NCBI RefSeq assembly: GCF_003426775.1
Contig: NZ_QJUG01000072.1
Span: 1 to 36,398 of the forward strand
Direction of reading: 5' to 3'
Length of the DNA stretch: 36,398 nt
Origin: Allorhizocola rhizosphaerae
GTDB taxonomy: Bacteria > Actinomycetota > Actinomycetes > Mycobacteriales > Micromonosporaceae
Below, piece after piece: positions 31,559 through 36,398 of the stretch (positions are counted from its first letter, which is position 1; every line of letters begins with the position of its first letter). Position numbers and translations under genes: made by a program. Below the pieces are notes generated by a model. The model saw nothing but the letters and a program-made list of their open reading frames with translations. It was not told the DNA's origin and did no database searches.

Positions 31559-32043
31559 GCGGGCATTATGAGGCACGTGGAGGTCGCGTGGGCAACCAGC
31601 TTGCCCGCTTGATCGGTGAGCTCGGCCTGGGCGAGCGCGGTGCGCCGGCCCCGGTTGAGCACGCGCCCCTCGCAGCGCAGCAGTCCGGAGTCGACGGTCA
31701 CCGGGCGCAGGAACTTGGTTGTCAGATCGAGCGAGGTGTAGAGCTCGCCGACCTTGAGCGTCGAGTGCACCGAACACGCGGCCGCCGTGTCCAGAAGCGT
31801 GGCGATCACGCCGCCGTGGACGCCGCCGAGCGGGTTGTAGTGGAACTCCTGCGCGCGCATGGTGACCGCGACGCGCCCGAACTCGGCTTCGAACCCTTCG
31901 AAGTCCATCAGGTCCATAATGGGCGGACGCGGCACCTCCCCGTCGATCATCGCCCGTAGCTGTTGCAGGCCGTCCAGGCCGATGACCTTTTCTATGTTGG
32001 TACCGGGTTCGGCCCAGCTGAACGTGCGAGCCCGCGAAATCAT
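31555..32043 (-). CDS. PaaI-type hotdog thioesterase
   Basis: 162-residue hotdog-fold thioesterase that hydrolyses acyl-CoA esters. The signature helix and loop are seen in NPLGGVHGGVIATLLDTAAA, and the later LDLTTKFLRPV strand completes the fold. The substrate is unknown; PaaI relatives act on phenylacetyl or aromatic acyl-CoA. ATG 32043 starts it. A 9-bp imperfect inverted repeat lies 22-46 bases upstream, between it and the divergent HxlR gene. It overlaps the exporter gene by 4 bases, so a thioesterase-released acid and its exporter could be made together. Confidence 0.88.
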   Translation of the reverse strand: MISRARTFSWAEPGTNIEKVIGLDGLQQLRAMIDGEVPRPPIMDLMDFEGFEAEFGRVAVTMRAQEFHYNPLGGVHGGVIATLLDTAAACSVHSTLKVGELYTSLDLTTKFLRPVTVDSGLLRCEGRVLNRGRRTALAQAELTDQAGKLVAHATSTCLIMPA

Positions 32044-32064
32044 GCGAGCAGCGTCGCACCGGTT

Positions 32065-32089
32065 GCTGAGTCTGTCAACGAGACTTAGC
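32065..32089. promoter_or_regulatory. candidate HxlR operator (inverted repeat)
   Basis: GCTGAGTCT (32065-32073) and AGACTTAGC (32081-32089) form a 9-bp inverted repeat with one mismatch and a 7-base spacer. It lies between the divergent thioesterase (start 32043) and HxlR (start 32164) genes, where a dimeric winged-helix regulator would bind. The position supports control of the thioesterase-exporter operon. Confidence 0.55.
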
Positions 32090-32163
32090 CTTTGTCACAT
32101 GAGCGAGGGCTTGCCCCGAGTGAATCAACAGTCATGCCCCACGGAGCGAAGCGGAGGGAGGCA

Positions 32164-32655
32164 TTGAAGCCCCCTGCGCTGGCGTACTCCGTCGACAACT
32201 GCACGGTCGGGCGGGCCATGGCGGTGCTCGGCGAGCGGTGGACCTTTGTGGTGCTGCGCGAGGTGTTCAACGGGGTGCGGCGGTTCGACGACATGCGCGC
32301 CCATACGGATGTGCCCCGGCAGGTGCTGGCCAACCGGCTCGCGCTGCTGGTCGAGGAGGGCATCCTGCGGCGCGAGCCATACCGGGAGCCCGGTGCGCGG
32401 CTGCGCCACGAATACCGCCTGACCGAGAAGGGCTTCGATCTCTATCCGGTGCTGGTCGCGGTCCTCGAATGGGGCGACCGCCACCTCGCCGACCCCGACG
32501 GGCCCCCGGTCGAGATCGCCCACCGCGACTGCGGTTCCCGGGTCGTCGTGCGACTGTCCTGTGAGGACGGTCATGGCGAGATCAAACCGCGGGACGTGGC
32601 ACCGCGCCCCGGACCCGGCGCGCGTGCCTTCTCCGCACGGTCCCGGCACGTGTAG
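32164..32655 (+). CDS. HxlR-family transcriptional regulator
   Basis: 163 residues with the HxlR winged helix: NCTVGRAMAVLGERWTFVVL at the start, RRFDDMRAHTDVPRQVLANR as the recognition region, then LRHEYRLTEKGFDLYPVL. A C-terminal tail (about 110-163) is not conserved. HxlR proteins answer quinones, aldehydes or redox signals by binding palindromes, often in a divergent promoter. The start is TTG 32164 with GGAGG at 32153-32157; ATG 32134 is an in-frame alternative without a ribosome site. It is divergent from the thioesterase operon with an inverted repeat between, so that operon is the likely target. A GNAT gene follows after 10 bases. Confidence 0.87.
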   Translation: MKPPALAYSVDNCTVGRAMAVLGERWTFVVLREVFNGVRRFDDMRAHTDVPRQVLANRLALLVEEGILRREPYREPGARLRHEYRLTEKGFDLYPVLVAVLEWGDRHLADPDGPPVEIAHRDCGSRVVVRLSCEDGHGEIKPRDVAPRPGPGARAFSARSRHV

Positions 32656-32665
32656 ATTCTGCCGG

Positions 32666-33217
32666 GTGAATCCGGGCGCAGGCATCCAAACCAAGCGATT
32701 GTTGCTCCGCGGCTGGCGCGAGACCGATCTCGACCCGTTCGCCGCCCTGAACGCGGATCCGGAGGTCATGGAGCACTTCCCGGCCCCGCTGAGCCAGGAA
32801 CAGAGCGACGTCATGGTGGCGCGGATCGAGCAGGGCTTCACCCGGCACGGCTTCGGGCTGTGGGCCCTTGAGATCGCGGCGACCGGCGAGTTCATCGGGT
32901 TCACCGGGCTGTCGCCGGTGTCATTCGAGGCCCACTTCACTCCTGCGGTCGAGATCGGGTGGCGGCTTGCCCGGCACGCGTGGGGGCACGGCTACGCGAC
33001 GGAGGCCGCCCGTGCGGCGATCGCGTTCGGGTTCGACATCGCGCGCCTGCGCGAGATCGTCTCGTTCACGTCCCGGACCAATGTGCGGTCGCAGCGGGTC
33101 ATGCAGCGGCTCGGCATGACCCGCGATCCGGCCGACGACTTCGAGCACCCGCGCCTGAGCCCCGGCGGCCCGCTGCGGCCGCATGTGCTGTACCGGCTGG
33201 TCAACCCGCGCGCATAG
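32666..33217 (+). CDS. RimJ/RimL-type GNAT acetyltransferase
   Basis: 183 residues of the GNAT_3 (RimJ/RimL-like) family: TKRLLLRGWRETDLDPFAAL at the N-terminus, EIGWRLARHAWGHGYATEAA as the acetyl-CoA-binding motif A and NVRSQRVMQRLGM after it. It acetylates an unknown amine, for instance a protein N-terminus or an antibiotic. GTG 32666 gives the expected N-terminus; there is no strong ribosome site. It is 10 bases downstream of the HxlR stop, so the two are probably co-transcribed. Confidence 0.87.
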   Translation: MNPGAGIQTKRLLLRGWRETDLDPFAALNADPEVMEHFPAPLSQEQSDVMVARIEQGFTRHGFGLWALEIAATGEFIGFTGLSPVSFEAHFTPAVEIGWRLARHAWGHGYATEAARAAIAFGFDIARLREIVSFTSRTNVRSQRVMQRLGMTRDPADDFEHPRLSPGGPLRPHVLYRLVNPRA

Positions 33218-33461
33218 GTTTCGCGTAGCCGCCGTGTAGCCGTACCCCTCAGGATCGGCAGGTATGAGTCCTTCCAACTCGCGGCCGGGCCCCGTCGATC
33301 CAGCGGGCCCGAGTCAGGCGGTCGGACCGGCGCATGCCGGTCCATTCCGCCTGGCGGGCTGACGCCATTGCCCTTTGTTGGCGGTGGCAAGGCGGACGTG
33401 CTCGTGACGCGGTCGGCTGCGGCACGACACGTTCGCCTTCGGCGTCCGTATGCTGCTGTTT
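33218..33461 (+). other. gap before aidB with a strong hairpin
   Basis: No gene seen. A perfect 8-bp hairpin GGACCGGC (33324-33331), loop GCAT, GCCGGTCC (33336-33343) lies in the middle and could terminate the GNAT transcript or form part of the aidB leader. The rest shows no known riboswitch pattern that I recognise. Confidence 0.4.
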
Positions 33462-35054
33462 GTGGGTACCACGCATGAGGTCACCAACCAGTCGAGCCCG
33501 ATGGTCGACTACGACGCGTTCGCCATCGATCGGGGGCTGGCCGAGGGGGTTGCACGCTTGGGCGTTTCGCCCGAGCCGCTGCACGAGCTCGGGCGGTATG
33601 CGGGTTCGGCGCACGCGCAGGAGCTGGCACGGCTGGCGCACGCGTATCCGCCCGTGTTGCGGACGCATGATCGGTATGGGCATCGGGTGGACGAGGTCGA
33701 ATATCACCCGGCATGGCATGAGCTGATGGCCAATGCGGTAGGGGCGGGCGCCCACGCCGCACCGTGGGCCTCCGGTTCGCACGTGGAGCGTGCGGCAGCC
33801 GCATATCTGGGCGCGCAGATCGAGGCCGGGCACGGGTGCCCGATCTCGATGACATACGCGATCGTGCCCGCGCTGCGGCACGAGCCCGCTCTGGCCGCGC
33901 TTTACGAGCCTGGCCTCACCAGTACGGAGTACGACTTCGGCCTGCGCCCGCCGTCGGAGAAGCGCGGCCTCATCGCGGGCATGGCGATGACCGAGAAGCA
34001 GGGCGGCTCCGACGTGCGGGCCAACACGACCCGTGCCACCCCGACAGGCGACGGACAGTATCTGCTGACCGGGCACAAGTGGTTCTGCTCGGCGCCGATG
34101 AGCGATCTGTTCCTGGTGCTGGCGCAGGCACCGGGCGGGCTGACCTGTTTTCTGTTGCCGCGCGTGCTGCCCGACGGGACGCGCAACGTGTTCCGGATCC
34201 AGCGGCTGAAGGACAAGCTGGGCAACCGGTCCAACGCCTCGTCGGAGGTGGAGTTCGAGGGCACGGCGGCGTGGCGGGTCGGCCCGGAAGGGCGCGGCGT
34301 GCCCACCATCATCGACATGGTGCAGATGACGCGGCTCGACTGCGTCGTGGGGTCGGCGGGTCTGATGCGCGCGGCGCTCGTCCAAGCCGTGCACCATTCG
34401 TCGTTGCGTCAGGCATTCGGTGCTCTGCTCATCGACCAGCCGTTGATGCGGGTAGTCCTGGCCGATCTGGCCGTCGAATCGGAGGCGGCCACGGCGTTGG
34501 CGTTGCGCCTCGCGGCGGCGGTCGACGCGGGCGAGGTCGCGTTTGGACGGTTGGCCACGGCCGTGGCCAAGTTCTGGGTGTGCAAGCGCGCCTCGACGGT
34601 GGCGGCAGAGGCGCTAGAGTGCTTGGGCGGCAACGGTTATGTCGAAGACAGCGGGATGCCGCGGCTGTACCGCGAGGCGCCGCTCAACTCCATCTGGGAG
34701 GGTTCGGGCAACGTCATCGCGCTGGACACGTTGCGCGCCATGGCAAAGCAGCCCGACAGCGTGACCGCCTTCCATGACGAGCTCGCCCTCGCGAGGGGCG
34801 CCGACGCACGGCTGGACTCGGCGGTCAAACGGTTGGAAAAGCAGCTCACCGAGCTCGACCAGGCCACGGCCCGCCGCACGACGGCGCTGATGGCCGTGTG
34901 CCTGCAAGCCTCCCTGCTCGTGCGCCACGCTCCTCACGCTGTCGCCGACGCCTTCTGCGCCACCCGCCTGGACGGCGACTGGTCCGGCGTGTTCGGCTCC
35001 CTCCCCTCCACAGTGGACACCCAAACCCTCGTGGAGCGCGCCCTGCCCCGCTAA
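33462..35054 (+). CDS. aidB: AidB-like acyl-CoA dehydrogenase-family flavoprotein
   Basis: 530 residues. The N-terminus THEVTNQSSPMVDYDAFA is the hallmark of AidB, and GMAMTEKQGGSDVRANTTRA matches the FAD-binding loop of the family; ALECLGGNGYVEDSGMPRLYREAPLNSIWEGSGN is the C-terminal dehydrogenase segment (shown here only as a description of the 34 residues around 34610-34720). E. coli AidB (541 residues) belongs to the adaptive response to alkylating agents and binds DNA. GTG 33462 gives the usual N-terminus; ATG 33450 would add MLLF. The next gene is an AlkZ-like protein, which supports a DNA-alkylation context. Confidence 0.9.
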   Translation: MGTTHEVTNQSSPMVDYDAFAIDRGLAEGVARLGVSPEPLHELGRYAGSAHAQELARLAHAYPPVLRTHDRYGHRVDEVEYHPAWHELMANAVGAGAHAAPWASGSHVERAAAAYLGAQIEAGHGCPISMTYAIVPALRHEPALAALYEPGLTSTEYDFGLRPPSEKRGLIAGMAMTEKQGGSDVRANTTRATPTGDGQYLLTGHKWFCSAPMSDLFLVLAQAPGGLTCFLLPRVLPDGTRNVFRIQRLKDKLGNRSNASSEVEFEGTAAWRVGPEGRGVPTIIDMVQMTRLDCVVGSAGLMRAALVQAVHHSSLRQAFGALLIDQPLMRVVLADLAVESEAATALALRLAAAVDAGEVAFGRLATAVAKFWVCKRASTVAAEALECLGGNGYVEDSGMPRLYREAPLNSIWEGSGNVIALDTLRAMAKQPDSVTAFHDELALARGADARLDSAVKRLEKQLTELDQATARRTTALMAVCLQASLLVRHAPHAVADAFCATRLDGDWSGVFGSLPSTVDTQTLVERALPR

Positions 35055-35119
35055 GCCCGGCCTCCACCGGGCTCCGGCCCGAGTGTGGGACGAGTCGGGC
35101 TTGAGGCTGCGGGCTTAGC
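35050..35119 (+). promoter_or_regulatory. structured gap with competing hairpins between aidB and the AlkZ-like gene
   Basis: Three possible stems share bases. AGCCCGG (35054-35060) pairs with CCGGGCT (35067-35073). GCCCGA (35077-35082) pairs with TCGGGC (35095-35100). The 10-base arm GCTAAGCCCG (35050-35059) pairs with CGGGCTTAGC (35110-35119) around both. The first and third cannot form together, so the region could switch between a terminator-like and an open form. It could also be a plain terminator. Confidence 0.5.
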
Positions 35120-35152
35120 ATGCGGGTAGCCGTCCGTTTCGAAGGTGCACAT

Positions 35153-36259
35153 ATGAAGATCGCGCAGATTCGCCTGTCCAACCAGCGCATCACCGCAAGC
35201 AAGTGTGAGACGCCGGAAGAGGTCGTGCGGTGGCTCGGCGCCGTGCAAGCGCAGGACTATGCCCAGGCGCTGTGGGCGGTCGGTTTGCGCATGCGCGAGG
35301 CGACCATCGCCGGCGTGGAGAAGGCGTTGCAGGCGGGCACGATCCTGCGCATGTGGATTATGCGCGGTACCCTCCATTTTATTCTGGCCGAGGACGCCGC
35401 CTGGATGCTTGAACTGCTCGGCAAGCGCGGCGTGGCCAAGGCGACGCCGAAGGCCTGGGAATACCACGCGATGGACAAGAAGGCGATGGCGCGGGCAGAG
35501 AAGGCGATCGTCGCGGCCCTGAGCGGTGGCAACGTTGTCACGCGCGCGGCGATGATCGATGTGTTGAAGGCGGCCGGCATTCCCAACGACAGGCAGCAAA
35601 GCTACTTCATCTTCGGGTTGCTGTGCCAGACCGGTGTGCTCTGCCCGGGGCCGCCTCAGGGCAAGGAGCAGACCTTCGTGCTGCTGGACGAGTGGGCGCC
35701 GCGCCAGCGCAAGCTGACATACGAGGAGTCCATTGTGGAGCTGGCGAAGCGGTTCTTTCCCAGCCACGGGCCCGCGACCCTGGCGGATTTCGCGAACTGG
35801 ACCGGGCTCAGGGTGCCGGAGGCGCAGCTGGGTCTGGACGCGGTGCAGGGCGACCTCGTGTGCGAACGCTTGGGCGGCAAGGAGTATTGGCTGTCCCCGA
35901 ATTCGAGCGCCGGTGAAGGCACGCATCTGCTGCCCGCCTATGACGAACTGCTCATCGGCTACAAGGATCGCGGCCCGTCGTACGAGAAGTATGGTCCCGT
36001 GCCCATCTCCACGCACAACGGCATGTTTTATGCCACGGCAGTGGAGGACGGCCAGGTGCTCGCGCTGTGGAAGCGCACGATCGGCAAGACCCGAGTCACC
36101 ATCGAAATCCGGCCGGTCGCACCGCTGCACGCCGAAGCGGTGCAGGAGCACGCCGACCTGCTCGGCCGGTTTCTCGGCCTGCCGCCACGGCTCGTCATCA
36201 AGGAAGTCACGAAGCCCGGACCCATGCCGCGGGGCTTTCAGAAGGGCAACCCTACCTAG
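35153..36259 (+). CDS. AlkZ-like (HTH_42) winged-helix protein, putative DNA glycosylase
   Basis: 368 residues of the winged-helix HTH_42/AlkZ-like family, whose Streptomyces member AlkZ opens DNA interstrand crosslinks made by azinomycin. The QxQ catalytic motif is seen at Gln32-Ala-Gln34 (GAVQAQDYAQALWAVGLR). Later segments, MRGTLHFILAEDAAWML and LLPAYDELLIGYKDR, are typical of the family. ATG 35153 is chosen because GAAGG precedes it by 7 bases; ATG 35120 would add 11 residues. It follows aidB after a structured 98-base gap. The catalytic role is inferred from the motif; other members have lost it. Confidence 0.85.
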   Translation: MKIAQIRLSNQRITASKCETPEEVVRWLGAVQAQDYAQALWAVGLRMREATIAGVEKALQAGTILRMWIMRGTLHFILAEDAAWMLELLGKRGVAKATPKAWEYHAMDKKAMARAEKAIVAALSGGNVVTRAAMIDVLKAAGIPNDRQQSYFIFGLLCQTGVLCPGPPQGKEQTFVLLDEWAPRQRKLTYEESIVELAKRFFPSHGPATLADFANWTGLRVPEAQLGLDAVQGDLVCERLGGKEYWLSPNSSAGEGTHLLPAYDELLIGYKDRGPSYEKYGPVPISTHNGMFYATAVEDGQVLALWKRTIGKTRVTIEIRPVAPLHAEAVQEHADLLGRFLGLPPRLVIKEVTKPGPMPRGFQKGNPT

Positions 36260-36269
36260 TAGTACTTTG

Positions 36270-36398
36270 TTATGTTGTGTCGTCGAATGTGCGGTTGCAG
36301 ATGTGGCATGCGCCGGTGATGACCATGAGTATGGGTTGCAGGAGCCGCAGCACGGCGTAGAGGGTCAGGCCGGCGCATCCACTTTTGGGTCCAGGCGC
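36270..36398 (-). CDS. 3' end of an unidentified - strand ORF (partial)
   Basis: A frame open to the window edge reads LTLYAVLRLLQPILMVITGA followed by CHICNRTFDDTT and a TAA at 36272-36270. It gives 42 residues including one hydrophobic stretch. I do not recognise a family. A small cysteine pair (CHIC) could be a metal site. Coding status is uncertain, as only the end is present. Confidence 0.3.
   Translation of the reverse strand, partial: APGPKSGCAGLTLYAVLRLLQPILMVITGACHICNRTFDDTT

Noticed and set aside
36270..36398. Transposase remnant at the right edge
   Set aside because: Too short and no transposase motif or terminal repeat is visible.

Overview
This window comes from a high-GC actinomycete-type genome. 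The evidence is the strong G/C bias at third codon positions, frequent GTG/TTG starts, short overlaps between operon genes, AfsR/SARP regulators, a streptogrisin-like secreted protease, an accD-accA-fadE operon like that of mycobacteria, and a Tat-exported formate dehydrogenase. I cannot name the genus from sequence alone.

Layout. (1) 1-5399: the tail of an unknown gene, then a + strand operon for an acyl-CoA carboxylase carboxyltransferase, its biotin carboxylase/biotin carrier subunit, an acyl-CoA dehydrogenase and a TetR regulator. It is probably a leucine/isovalerate-type branched acyl-CoA pathway. (2) 5592-7538: a selenocysteine tRNA (anticodon TCA) and selB, closed by a strong hairpin. 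(3) 7548-12769: a secreted serine protease, a large AfsR-like STAND regulator with two DNA-binding domains, and a secreted Calx-beta-like protein. (4) 12840-18169 (- strand): a selenocysteine-containing formate dehydrogenase operon, fdhA (in-frame TGA plus SECIS hairpin), an fdhE-like gene, fdhB and an NrfD-like membrane subunit, ending in a 12/36-bp tandem repeat. (5) 18233-22517: a GNAT acetyltransferase, a small luciferase-like protein, a cutC remnant, a GGDEF diguanylate cyclase and an APC-type amino acid permease. (6) 22576-27921: a sugar-type ABC permease/ATPase pair without a binding protein, a LemA/M48 membrane protease pair and an SDR pseudogene. (7) 28044-30334: a small SARP regulator, a divergent four-copy 11-bp direct repeat that looks like its operator, and two small membrane proteins, the second resembling a pore domain without a selectivity filter. 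(8) 30335-33217: a ThrE-type exporter overlapping a hotdog thioesterase, a divergent HxlR regulator and a GNAT. (9) 33462-36259: an AidB-like flavoprotein followed by an AlkZ-like (HTH_42) protein with a QxQ motif, a likely DNA-alkylation defence pair. (10) 36270-36398: the tail of an unidentified - strand ORF.

How the parts work together. selC and selB supply the tRNA and elongation factor that decode the UGA in fdhA about 10 kb away. selA, selD and fdhD are not in the window and must lie elsewhere. The Sec-decoding and formate dehydrogenase parts are split by the protease/AfsR/Calx-beta block. I found no CRISPR array, rRNA, insertion sequence or complete mobile element. The most unusual signals are the SECIS-bearing fdhA, the SARP operator, the AidB/AlkZ-like pair with a structured intergenic region, and two tandem repeats that each start at or span a stop codon.
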